Shown piece by piece: positions 7,915-15,217 of a stretch of DNA of 20,261 nucleotides (position 1 is the stretch's first letter; each line of letters opens with the position of its first letter). A program made the position numbers and the translations under genes. Origin of the DNA: a virus; the IMG/VR virus record IMGVR_UViG_3300042549_006868, positions 1 through 20,261 of that record, one strand, 5' to 3'. The notes under the pieces are model-generated. The model saw only the letters and a program-made list of their open reading frames with translations, was not told the DNA's origin and did no database searches.

Positions 7915-9573
7915 ATGTTTAGCGTTCCATTAAACCCTAAGTTAAATGAAAAGCAAATGTCTGACTTTATTCAGTTTTTAAAAGAATATAAACAGCACAT
8001 TTATGATTTTTATTTTACTTGTAGAATACCTCCGTTTACTCAAGATGCAATGGGTGATATATTTGCAGGTCAAGAGGAAGACTACGACTATTTAATTAAT
8101 TTAGCTTTATACGTGCAGTCTGAAACTGGAGTTCTGGCTTCAGCAGTTTTTAATAATACGGAAGTAAGACCTTCTCAACAAAATCTAGACTTGTTTATTC
8201 AGTCCTTTGCACCAATATACGATGCAGGAATTAGGTCAGCAACAATACCTCACACACACTGGATGGCCACAGGACAAATTAAAAAAGCTTTTCCTGATCT
8301 TTTTGTAAAGAATACAATTCTTAGAAATGTGTCAGAGCCCAGAGATATTGAGAAGCTAGCAAAAGCTGGATTTGACTACATAAATTTAGATCGTGATTTA
8401 ATGCGTGACCACGAAAAGCTTAAGCGCTTTAAAAAGGCCAAGCAGCAGTACGGTGTAAAGCTATCCCTTTTGGCAAATGAAGGATGCTATGGCGGGTGCA
8501 TAATGATGGACGAGCACTATCAGTTTAATAACACCAGAACAGATGGTCCCCAATATTTTAATGATCCAATAAGCAGAGTGTCTTGTCCAAAATGGGATCA
8601 TGAAGACTTTGCCGTATCTTTAAAGACAGCCAATTTTCCACCATGGCGTGAAGACTGGCAGGAGTTTATAGATGATCTAGGCATTGATGTTATAAAGATG
8701 CACGGAAGAGAGTCTCACACAAGGCTCAAAGAAACTATGGAAATAATTAAGAGGTATGCAAATAATGAAGAAATTTTATTTGACAGCTTTAATGATTTTA
8801 TTGAAGAGACTAATATGGTTGACAAACCTATTACCGTCTGGCGTAATAAGATCAAAAATTGTAAATTTGATTGCTGGGATTGTGGCTATTGTGACAAAAT
8901 AATGGCTGTAAAATATGGCAATCATATTAGTCCAAAGGTTGCTGTTGTCGCACAGCAATTAGTCGATTCTGTAAATAACCCAATTAAAATTGATATACCA
9001 GGTTTAACATCGACTAGAGTTCAGTCATTGATAAATGGTTTAGCTAAGTCTTCTTCTAAATACCTCGAAATTGGTTCTTATCAGGGTGCTACAGCCGCTG
9101 CAGCATTGAGTGGTAATAACTTGCAGGCATACTTTGTAGACACCTGGCAGGAGGCTCCACGGGCCGTAAGAGAAGGGTGGGAAACACCAGACACCAATTC
9201 CTTAGAAGAGTTTAAGAAAAACATTAATCCATATAAAGGTAATAATAAAATATTTATATCTAATTCAGATATGTTTAAGGTTAACCTAAAGCCCATATCG
9301 GATATTGATCTTTTCTTTTATGATGGACCACACGATTTTGAGTCTACAAAAAATGCAGTAAAGTATTATTCCGCAACTTTTGCCAGACAGTCTATTTTAA
9401 TATTCGATGACGCAAACTGGACGGATGTTGTAAAAGGTGCCCACAAGGGGATACTTGAATCAGGATTAAAGATATTGTATAGTAAGAAAGTATTAAATTC
9501 ATTAGAATCCGAATCCGATTGGTGGAACGGACTTTACATAGCAGTGGTGGAAAACAATGGAAATAACAAGTAG
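7915..9573 (+). CDS. Peptidase-U32-like Fe-S domain fused to class I methyltransferase
   Basis: A 552-residue two-domain enzyme candidate. Residues 1-330 resemble the U32 TIM-barrel family: GFDYINLDRDL (152-162), VKLSLLANEGCYGGC (181-195), C36, C191, C195 and C224 as possible Fe-S ligands, then a second cluster C316-x3-C320-x2-C323-x2-C326. An early Cys plus a later C-x3-C recalls UbiV. Residues 360-550 are a Rossmann methyltransferase of Methyltransf_24 / O-methyltransferase type: motif I YLEIGSYQGATA (383-394), the acidic end of strand 2 YFVDTW (406-411), DLFFYDGPH (465-473) and ILIFDDANW (494-502). U32 proteins TrhP and RlhA hydroxylate tRNA or rRNA, and in Bacillus a U32 pair and methyltransferase TrmR make 5-methoxyuridine, so a modification enzyme is plausible. 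Ubiquinone-type chemistry or another substrate is possible. The last 17 bases overlap the membrane-protein gene. The methyltransferase call is firm, the U32 call good, the substrate unknown. Confidence 0.78.
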   Translation: MFSVPLNPKLNEKQMSDFIQFLKEYKQHIYDFYFTCRIPPFTQDAMGDIFAGQEEDYDYLINLALYVQSETGVLASAVFNNTEVRPSQQNLDLFIQSFAPIYDAGIRSATIPHTHWMATGQIKKAFPDLFVKNTILRNVSEPRDIEKLAKAGFDYINLDRDLMRDHEKLKRFKKAKQQYGVKLSLLANEGCYGGCIMMDEHYQFNNTRTDGPQYFNDPISRVSCPKWDHEDFAVSLKTANFPPWREDWQEFIDDLGIDVIKMHGRESHTRLKETMEIIKRYANNEEILFDSFNDFIEETNMVDKPITVWRNKIKNCKFDCWDCGYCDKIMAVKYGNHISPKVAVVAQQLVDSVNNPIKIDIPGLTSTRVQSLINGLAKSSSKYLEIGSYQGATAAAALSGNNLQAYFVDTWQEAPRAVREGWETPDTNSLEEFKKNINPYKGNNKIFISNSDMFKVNLKPISDIDLFFYDGPHDFESTKNAVKYYSATFARQSILIFDDANWTDVVKGAHKGILESGLKILYSKKVLNSLESESDWWNGLYIAVVENNGNNK

Positions 9574-10507
9574 TTTAATTACAAACAATCAACAGTTTTT
9601 AATATTGCTGGCTTCGGTAATGGGGCTTTCATTTGCCGCAAAAAAGACTCAAGTCTTTTTGCCATTTTATAGTTGGATCTCTAGAACCGTTAAGTCTAAG
9701 AGAGCAGTAGTTGCTCTAATATCAATGTTCTCTGGAGTTCTGCCCATTTCAGGGCGTGTTGCCATTTCGGCTGGCGCTCTAGATACAATTGCCCCAGAGG
9801 ATCAAAAGAAGCGTAAAAATTATGGAATCATCGATTACCTTTCTACGCATCATTTTTATTTCTGGTCTCCGCTAGAAGCAACAGTTCTTCTTCCAATGGC
9901 GGCACTAAGTATTAGTTATTGGGAGCTAATGGGTAGAGTTTGGCCATTGCTTGCTACAGCCGTCATTGTTATTTTATTCTATATATTTAGAATTCTAAAA
10001 GAAGATGATATTGAAATTAATATTCCAGAAAAGGCTTTGAAGAAAAAGGATAAGCAGCCTGCTCAAATTGAAGCAGAAGCAAAGCGTGACCGTAAGCAGT
10101 TGATTGACTACGCTAGAGTTCTTCTTTTTACTGGCATTGTCATTATCTTGAGCAATATTGTCAAGGCTAATTTTGACACCATAAATGCATGGGTAGAAGG
10201 CGCACACAAAAATAATTTATTGATCCTAGTTGCTTTTGCTGGATTCTTGGCAAGTTTTGCCTTGGGAAGTTCTAGTAAGTTTGCTGGATTTGTTGTCCTC
10301 TCAGTAGGAGTATTTGGCATAGAAACTTTGCCGCTATTCTTTGCAGTCGACTACGCAGGATATATGTTGTCTCCAGCACACAAGTGTTTAGTTGTAGGTA
10401 AGAGCTACTTTAGAACCCCTCTCAAAGATTACTATAAGGCAATTTTTGCTTTGGTCATCCCAGTGGTCCTAATGGGCATAACCTTATACTACGGAGGAAT
10501 TCTCTAA
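9557..10507 (+). CDS. DUF401-like multi-pass membrane protein, putative transporter
   Basis: A 316-residue integral membrane protein with about seven or eight hydrophobic segments: near residues 14-29, 49-73, 103-122, 128-146, 186-204, 220-238, 243-266 and 294-314. A Lys/Glu-rich loop at 147-183 is probably cytoplasmic. The segments FSGVLPISGRVAISAG (58-73) and DYAGYMLSPAHKCLVVGKSY (265-284) match in style the Pro/Gly hairpins and LSPxHxCLV motif I associate with DUF401, a poorly characterised family of the ion/citrate transporter superfamily. Family members as I recall are nearer 400 residues, so this copy is compact. It starts inside the methyltransferase gene (17-base overlap, GTGGTGGA upstream), so coupled translation is likely. 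It is too large and polytopic for a holin. Substrate unknown; transport is inferred. Confidence 0.7.
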   Translation: MEITSSLITNNQQFLILLASVMGLSFAAKKTQVFLPFYSWISRTVKSKRAVVALISMFSGVLPISGRVAISAGALDTIAPEDQKKRKNYGIIDYLSTHHFYFWSPLEATVLLPMAALSISYWELMGRVWPLLATAVIVILFYIFRILKEDDIEINIPEKALKKKDKQPAQIEAEAKRDRKQLIDYARVLLFTGIVIILSNIVKANFDTINAWVEGAHKNNLLILVAFAGFLASFALGSSSKFAGFVVLSVGVFGIETLPLFFAVDYAGYMLSPAHKCLVVGKSYFRTPLKDYYKAIFALVIPVVLMGITLYYGGIL

Positions 10508-10516
10508 AATAATTGC

Positions 10517-10553
10517 TGTACCCCACTGGCCTAAAGAAGGCTGGTGGGGTATA
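10517..10553 (+). terminator. Long GC-rich hairpin, probable terminator or processing site
   Basis: Arms 10519-10531 and 10539-10551 pair over 13 base pairs with two internal G-U wobbles and a seven-base loop; one more wobble and one A-U pair extend the base. It lies ten bases after the stop of the membrane-protein gene and ends the island operon. There is no real U-tract (ATTAAGAG follows), so a canonical intrinsic terminator is not assured. The 3' foot contains TATAAT at 10550-10555, which could be a second -10 box, but its spacing from any -35 is poor. The 5' arm GTACCCC (10518-10524) can also pair perfectly with GGGGTAC at 10577-10583. Confidence 0.5.
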
Positions 10554-10602
10554 ATTAAGAGTGTTATAGGCAAGGCGGGGTACTAAACAATAAAAACAGT
10601 TA

Positions 10603-10625
10603 TGCTATAATTCATACATAGGAGA
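10603..10625 (+). promoter_or_regulatory. Extended -10 promoter with ribosome binding site
   Basis: TGCTATAAT at 10603-10611 is a perfect extended -10 element; the sequence 17 bases further upstream shows no good -35, as is common with extended -10 promoters. Transcription would start near 10618, giving a leader of about 13 bases that carries AGGAGA (10620-10625) five bases before the ATG at 10631. It lies between the island hairpin and the second fibre operon, so it probably drives the genes from 10631 to 16714. Confidence 0.6.
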
Positions 10626-10630
10626 ACAAA

Positions 10631-10963
10631 ATGCCAGATTATTCAAGTTTATCATCACAAGTTGATCTTTTTAAGACAAAGGTAACAGCCCTGTCGAGTT
10701 CAACTTTAAATTCTCAGGACCTCGTCTTTTTAGCAAAGGCTCTAGAGTCAATGGGCAACCTCCTAGGAGTAAATGATATTGTTTCTGCTACATCATCGAA
10801 GGTGACAGAAATCCAAACAGCTTCTTCAGGAGCCGTTGCAAATGTTAACACAGCAGGATCTACACAGATCGTTGCGGTTAATTCGGCTGGAGCAGCAAAC
10901 GTTGCTACCATCCAATCTTCGATAGATAACTACACAATTTATACAAACATGGGAGTAATTTAA
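10631..10963 (+). CDS. MPDY-type short fibre protein
   Basis: A 110-residue paralogue of the first part of the gene at 4170: 30 of the first 50 residues are identical, including MPDY, LFKTKV and GVNDI. After that it has an Ala/Val/Ser-rich stalk-like segment (residues 50-95) and a short tail, but no beta head, so it ends where the longer paralogue continues. It may be an attachment adaptor onto which separately encoded tips assemble, or a fibre that lost its head. It is first in the second fibre operon, directly downstream of the promoter at 10603, and the next ATG follows its stop by one base. The relation to the paralogue is certain, the role inferred. Confidence 0.75.
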   Translation: MPDYSSLSSQVDLFKTKVTALSSSTLNSQDLVFLAKALESMGNLLGVNDIVSATSSKVTEIQTASSGAVANVNTAGSTQIVAVNSAGAANVATIQSSIDNYTIYTNMGVI

Positions 10964-10964
10964 T

Positions 10965-11282
10965 ATGGCAACAGTAAGCTTACCAAGCAGATTTTATGCA
11001 GATACACTACCTGCATCAGAAACATCAGTATACACAACACCAGCGGCACAGATCGATGTTATTACATCTATCACATTTGATAACCTAACAGATGCTACTA
11101 GAACAGTAACAATGAGAATGGCAGGAAAGTTCTTTGTAAAGAGCTTAGATGTTCCACCTCGTGCTATTATTGTTCTTGATGTTAAGCAAGTTCTTAACAC
11201 AGCAGAAAATATTCAGATCAGTGCAAGTGCTGCAGACGCCGTCTCAGTCTTCATCTCTGGCGTAAAAATTACACAAGTATAA
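10965..11282 (+). CDS. Small beta-sandwich virion protein
   Basis: A 105-residue protein made almost wholly of beta-prone stretches (SVYTTPAAQIDVITSITFDN, TRTVTMRMAGKFFV, PPRAIIVLDVKQVL, DAVSVFISGVKITQV). The order (a vector for external groups, then an amphipathic core, a proline-turn, and a final V-SG-V-x-I strand) matches a common small phage protein of about 100 residues, and the gene at 16388 is a second copy with the same ending (MVSGVEIV). Such proteins are usually decoration or fibre-tip components. It begins one base after the previous stop, pointing to translational coupling. Precise function unknown. Confidence 0.68.
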   Translation: MATVSLPSRFYADTLPASETSVYTTPAAQIDVITSITFDNLTDATRTVTMRMAGKFFVKSLDVPPRAIIVLDVKQVLNTAENIQISASAADAVSVFISGVKITQV

Positions 11283-11307
11283 TATTATTATTTAAGGGAG
11301 AACTACA

Positions 11308-12870
11308 ATGGCAGTAAATACCACTACAAATCAGGTCTATATTCCTGGATTCGAAACAAATATCACCAATACGGTAACACCAATTGCCTACACAACATCT
11401 GCTGCCATTGCATCTCTACAAAGTGCAATTCCAACACAGTTCTCAAACTTAGTTAACAAAGTAGCAAACGCTGCTACATCAAGAGACAATACTGAAGTCT
11501 CACCTTACCCTTTGTTTGGAATTTGGACAAATCAGGACAACTCTAGAAAAGCAGGATACTCTGTAATCAACTCTGACATGCAGGTTGTTGCAACAAGTAG
11601 ACTAAATAACCGTCAAGGCGGATGGACAGATGTTGATCTAAGTGATCTAAACAACTGGTACGAAGACTTTAGAGGTCAGACATACACAAACGGAAACCCA
11701 GGCACTGGAGCAAATTCAACACATTGCGGTGGCGGAACTAATATGAATGGACATGAAGGAAATCACCTTTACTCATTCCAGGTATTTGGAAACTACGGAA
11801 ACACTCAAATGAACAGACTAGATCAGTGGGGACAGTTTACAAAAAGATCTGGAACTATCATTGGTGCAAGAGGAGTCAGACCAAGAAATAATCACTACTC
11901 AACAGATTCAACTTTTCAGATAAGAATGCGAGGTCAGGTACACGGATTCCTTGATCAGGTTAACCTTAACTCAGCCACCTACGCAACTTGGGCGGGACGC
12001 ACAAACCGTGGAATGTCTTCTTACAACGATAGAACTAAAACACTTGCAGTTGCTGAATCAAATACAGCAAATGCAATTAGACTTCACGTATGGAAGAATA
12101 CAAATCCTGCGCTAAATTTAAATGCTAACAATTACGAATCTGGAGACCTGCACCTATTCTTATCAGAAGCTAAAACAGCAGGGCCTTCTGGAACAACAGC
12201 TAGCTATGCTTTTTATGACTTCACATGGTCATCTGCAGGCTCAACACAAGCAGAACCATCTTATGTAATGAGATTAGTTATGGGAGATAATGGAACAATT
12301 GGGTTCTCAAGATTCTCACCACAAGGAAATGGCAACCATTACGGTTGGTACATTCCTACAAATCCAGGCACACCAGGAAACAGCGGAACTGGAGCATTTA
12401 CCGATAGCGGAACCAACCTAGGTAATACAACATCTTATTCAATTGATCAAGGTGATTCTTATGGAATTAGAACCAACATCTCTTGGGATAATAACTGGGT
12501 AATTTCATATGCACCTTATGCTCAATACCACAATGGAATTAATTTACACTGTATAAATACAGCAGATCCAACTAAGTACTATTATTGGAGAAATACAGAT
12601 ACAACTAATGGCACATCGCCAGTTCCATTTGGAGAAAGCTCGTTTATGATGTGCTACTCCGCACAAAATGCAGATGGGGCAGGGCCACACCTATATTACG
12701 CAAACCCACAAGCTGCTTTTGAAAATGGAAGAAGAAATGATAATTCAGTAGTTGCAAATGGCGGAGACCTGCAACCATTTAATGTTGTAATGCATTATAG
12801 TTTTGATACAATGTCTAACACAACACAATATCCACACTTTACGGTAATGCCACACTGGACAACGGTCTAA
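11308..12870 (+). CDS. Large tail fibre protein, paralogue A
   Basis: A 520-residue fibre or receptor-binding protein, rich in Asn, Thr, Tyr and Gly, with no catalytic motif or membrane segment. The N-terminal 60 residues are an Ala/Thr/Ile-rich attachment segment. From about residue 64 (DNTEVSPYP, WTNQDN, NNWYEDFRGQTYT) to the end (GGDLQPFNVVMHYSFDT, TTQYPH, MPHW) it aligns throughout with the next gene. A region near residue 225 (AGRTNRGMSSYNDRTK) is identical in both and is encoded by an exact 44-bp repeat. The repeated YAFYDFTW and YSAQN blocks suggest a propeller or other multi-blade beta fold. GGGAG precedes the ATG. It probably recognises a surface receptor. Confidence 0.75.
   Translation: MAVNTTTNQVYIPGFETNITNTVTPIAYTTSAAIASLQSAIPTQFSNLVNKVANAATSRDNTEVSPYPLFGIWTNQDNSRKAGYSVINSDMQVVATSRLNNRQGGWTDVDLSDLNNWYEDFRGQTYTNGNPGTGANSTHCGGGTNMNGHEGNHLYSFQVFGNYGNTQMNRLDQWGQFTKRSGTIIGARGVRPRNNHYSTDSTFQIRMRGQVHGFLDQVNLNSATYATWAGRTNRGMSSYNDRTKTLAVAESNTANAIRLHVWKNTNPALNLNANNYESGDLHLFLSEAKTAGPSGTTASYAFYDFTWSSAGSTQAEPSYVMRLVMGDNGTIGFSRFSPQGNGNHYGWYIPTNPGTPGNSGTGAFTDSGTNLGNTTSYSIDQGDSYGIRTNISWDNNWVISYAPYAQYHNGINLHCINTADPTKYYYWRNTDTTNGTSPVPFGESSFMMCYSAQNADGAGPHLYYANPQAAFENGRRNDNSVVANGGDLQPFNVVMHYSFDTMSNTTQYPHFTVMPHWTTV
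11977..12020 (+). repeat. Copy 1 of an exact 44-bp repeat
   Basis: These 44 bases are identical to 13555-13598, in the same frame of the paralogous fibre gene, while the bases on both sides differ. They encode the shared block ending RGMSS. Surrounding DNA is much less similar at synonymous positions, so recent gene conversion or strong constraint on the sequence is likely. Confidence 0.9.
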
Positions 12871-12879
12871 GGAGAAAAA

Positions 12880-14460
12880 ATGACAACAAATACAACAGCA
12901 ACAACCACTTCGCAGATAATTCATCCAGGTCTTGAAGCAGCAATAGCTGCAATTATTACTCCAATTGCAAATGCAAATAACGTTGCTGTAGCGGCAACTT
13001 CCACAACAGTTGCTCAGCAAATAGCAATAATTGGAAATAAAGAAGCATCACCTGTTATATCAAGAAACAACACAGAAGTTTCCCCTTATCCAACATTTGC
13101 GATTTGGACAAACGACAACAACAACAAAGCTGGATTTAATATTATTAATTCAGATTACCAATCAATTGCTACTAATGCTATGCCAGGCTGGTTTGGAGGC
13201 TACCAAGATCCAGATCTAAACAACATGCCTAACTGGTATGAAGACTTTAGAGGGTATACCTATACACAAGGCAACCTAGGAACAAGCACAGTAACAACTC
13301 ACTTCGGTGGTTCAACTGTATGGGGTTCTGCCGATGGACACATGCTTTACAGACCAAATATGCACGGCGGCTTTGCTGGAAACTGGATGAATAGAGCAGA
13401 CCAACAAGGACAGTATCTAATAAGATGCGGAACCATTATTGGAGCTTACGGCGTAAGACAACGTGTAAGCCACTACACAACAGATTCAGAATTTCAAGTA
13501 AGAGCAAGAGGAATGGCATACGGATACTACGATAGAGTAGATCTTAACAATGCTACCTACGCAACTTGGGCGGGACGCACAAACCGTGGAATGTCTTCAT
13601 ACAATGACAGAACTAAAATGCTTGCAGTCGTAGAGTCTACAACAGCAAATGCAATCAGACTTCACGTTTGGAGAAACACAAGCTTTAGCTTAAATGATTT
13701 TAGCCATAAGCCAGGAACTCTCCATAGATTTTTATCAGAGGCTAAGGCTGCAGGACCACAGGCAGGAAACCACTTGGCCACAGCAAAGAATTATGCATTC
13801 TATGACTTTACATGGGCGCAGGCTGGATCAACTAGAGCAGAGCCTTCTTATCACATGAAGATTGTAATGGGAGATTCAGGCGTAGTTGGATTTGGAAGAT
13901 TTAATCATGACGGTTATGCACAGAGATACGGATATTGGAACATAGCATCTCAAGGCACCGCTGGTAACTCAGGAATCGGTGCATTTACAGATACTGAAAT
14001 AAACCTAGGAAATACAACATCATACGGTATCGATCAGTCTGAAACTTGGTATGGCCAAAAGCACAATATTACATGGGATAACCAATGGCTAGCAATTTAT
14101 TCACCGTACCACTACTATGGAAACGGAATTAATTGCCACGTTATTAATACCCAAGACCCAACAAAGTTGTTCTACTTTAGAAACACCGATGGTTCTAATG
14201 GAACTGCAATTGTGCCATTTAAGGAAGATAAGTTTATTTCTGTATACTCTGCTCAAAACGGAGACGGCCCTGGACCACATATGTATATTGTAGATCCAGG
14301 TTCAGCAAATAGAAACTTAAGAAGAACAGATGGAACAACCCTATCATTCGGTGGAGACTTACAACCATACAACGTTGTAACCCATTGGCAATTTGATACA
14401 CATGGAAGCACTACCCAATATCCGCATATTGTAAGTATGCCACATTGGTCAAACCCGTAA
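12880..14460 (+). CDS. Large tail fibre protein, paralogue B
   Basis: A 526-residue tandem paralogue of the previous gene. The two share NNTEVSPYP, WYEDFRG, AGRTNRGMSSYNDRTK, YAFYDFTW, the YSAQN block, GGDLQP and the terminal MPHW, in the same order. The first 60 residues are unlike in sequence but again Ala/Ile/Thr-rich, and several loops (for example residues 85-110 and 140-165) differ in length and sequence. That is the pattern expected of receptor-contacting loops on a conserved scaffold. AGGAGA lies directly before the ATG, nine bases after the stop of paralogue A. Either the two make a heteromeric fibre or they are alternative adhesins. Certain as a paralogue; role inferred. Confidence 0.75.
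   Translation: MTTNTTATTTSQIIHPGLEAAIAAIITPIANANNVAVAATSTTVAQQIAIIGNKEASPVISRNNTEVSPYPTFAIWTNDNNNKAGFNIINSDYQSIATNAMPGWFGGYQDPDLNNMPNWYEDFRGYTYTQGNLGTSTVTTHFGGSTVWGSADGHMLYRPNMHGGFAGNWMNRADQQGQYLIRCGTIIGAYGVRQRVSHYTTDSEFQVRARGMAYGYYDRVDLNNATYATWAGRTNRGMSSYNDRTKMLAVVESTTANAIRLHVWRNTSFSLNDFSHKPGTLHRFLSEAKAAGPQAGNHLATAKNYAFYDFTWAQAGSTRAEPSYHMKIVMGDSGVVGFGRFNHDGYAQRYGYWNIASQGTAGNSGIGAFTDTEINLGNTTSYGIDQSETWYGQKHNITWDNQWLAIYSPYHYYGNGINCHVINTQDPTKLFYFRNTDGSNGTAIVPFKEDKFISVYSAQNGDGPGPHMYIVDPGSANRNLRRTDGTTLSFGGDLQPYNVVTHWQFDTHGSTTQYPHIVSMPHWSNP
13555..13598 (+). repeat. Copy 2 of an exact 44-bp repeat
   Basis: Direct-orientation copy of 11977-12020, 1578 bp downstream, in the matching position of the second paralogue. 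Flanking bases differ on both sides. Recombination between the copies would delete one fibre gene and leave an in-frame chimera. Confidence 0.9.
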
Positions 14461-14476
14461 GGAAAAGGAGAAAGAA

Positions 14477-14758
14477 ATGAAACTAAAGTTCTGTGGACCA
14501 CAACATGTACCCGCAATCGACCCAGATGGAGAGCATGAAGTTGTTGAATCACAACTGCTTCATAGATTCACCCTAGTTGACGGAGTAGCTGTAGATAAGT
14601 ATCCAGGAAAGACAGATCGTGAGATCATGGCAATTGAACATGCAGAGGCAGTTGTAGCAATTAAAGCAGCGCAAGAAGCATGGGATGAAGATGAGTCTGA
14701 GAATAAACTTCCAAGACCAGCAGATTTGCCAGAATTGCACCTTCCAGAGGAGGAATAA
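14477..14758 (+). CDS. Small acidic protein of unknown function
   Basis: A 93-residue protein with a strong AAGGAGA ribosome site 17 bases after the fibre paralogue stop. The first 45 residues are beta-prone (MKLKFCGPQHVPAIDPDGEH, then HRFTLVDGVAVDKYPG). Residues 46-72 form a likely helix (REIMAIEHAEAVVAIKAAQE), and the last 20 are Pro/Glu-rich (LPRPADLPELHLPEEE). No known domain is recognised. Its size and position between a fibre and a beta-rich tip gene suggest a fibre accessory or chaperone. The two antisense reading frames across it are shadows. Confidence 0.6.
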   Translation: MKLKFCGPQHVPAIDPDGEHEVVESQLLHRFTLVDGVAVDKYPGKTDREIMAIEHAEAVVAIKAAQEAWDEDESENKLPRPADLPELHLPEEE

Positions 14759-14760
14759 AA

Positions 14761-15207
14761 ATGCCAATAACAAGCGTACCTCAACAGGTAACACCAGGTC
14801 TTTGGACATACACATACCTTCAAGCACCTCTTAACGGACAAGCACGTCCATATCTTAATGTGCCATCAGCACAGCTAGATCTAGGAACGATTGCAGCAGC
14901 TGGAACAGCAACATGCAACGTAGCACTAGCAAACGTATTTAAGATGGTAGCAGGCGGAAACTGCACAGTAGCATTTAGCAATATTCCAGCAGTTGGAACA
15001 GAGCCAAAAGCTCAGTTCTGGCAACTAGAAATTAAGGGTGGCGGTAGCTTTACAGTTACATGGCCAGCATCAATTAAGTGGGATGGTGGAGGAGCTTCTA
15101 ACGTAGCACCACTTCTATCTACAAATACAACCGTTCTTAACTTTATGACAAGAGACGGTGGCACAACAATATTCGGTGCATACGCATTCGCTGATTTAAA
15201 CGTTTAA
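14761..15207 (+). CDS. Beta-rich virion protein, paralogue of the gene at 4835
   Basis: A 148-residue beta-rich protein with a near-ideal GAGGAGGA ribosome site and a start two bases after the previous stop. Key stretches are LDLGTIAAAGTATCNVALAN, FWQLEIKGGGSFTVTWPASI, NTTVLNFMTRDGGTTIFGAY. These match in order LDLGSRSGAVNLDLALSN, SLQLTGGGAYTITFANAKYP and IDVITFITYDNGTNWRGS of the gene at 4835, so both descend from one fibre-tip protein. An extra N-terminal arm of about 35 residues is present here. As in the first module, a chaperone gene follows, after ten bases. Confidence 0.7.
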   Translation: MPITSVPQQVTPGLWTYTYLQAPLNGQARPYLNVPSAQLDLGTIAAAGTATCNVALANVFKMVAGGNCTVAFSNIPAVGTEPKAQFWQLEIKGGGSFTVTWPASIKWDGGGASNVAPLLSTNTTVLNFMTRDGGTTIFGAYAFADLNV

Positions 15208-15217
15208 AGGAGATAAT

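Noticed and set aside
7915-10507. Arginine codon use as evidence of recent transfer of the island
   Set aside because: The two genes use more CGN and AGG codons than some neighbours, but the structural gene at 664 also uses CGT several times, so the contrast is too weak.
10550-10555. TATAAT in the foot of the hairpin as a separate promoter
   Set aside because: It has no extended TGn and no -35, and lies within the paired stem; the element at 10603-10611 is much better placed.
14253-14841. Overlapping antisense frames of 84-99 residues around the small acidic gene
   Set aside because: The plus-strand genes here have strong ribosome sites and recognisable relatives; the antisense frames lack both.
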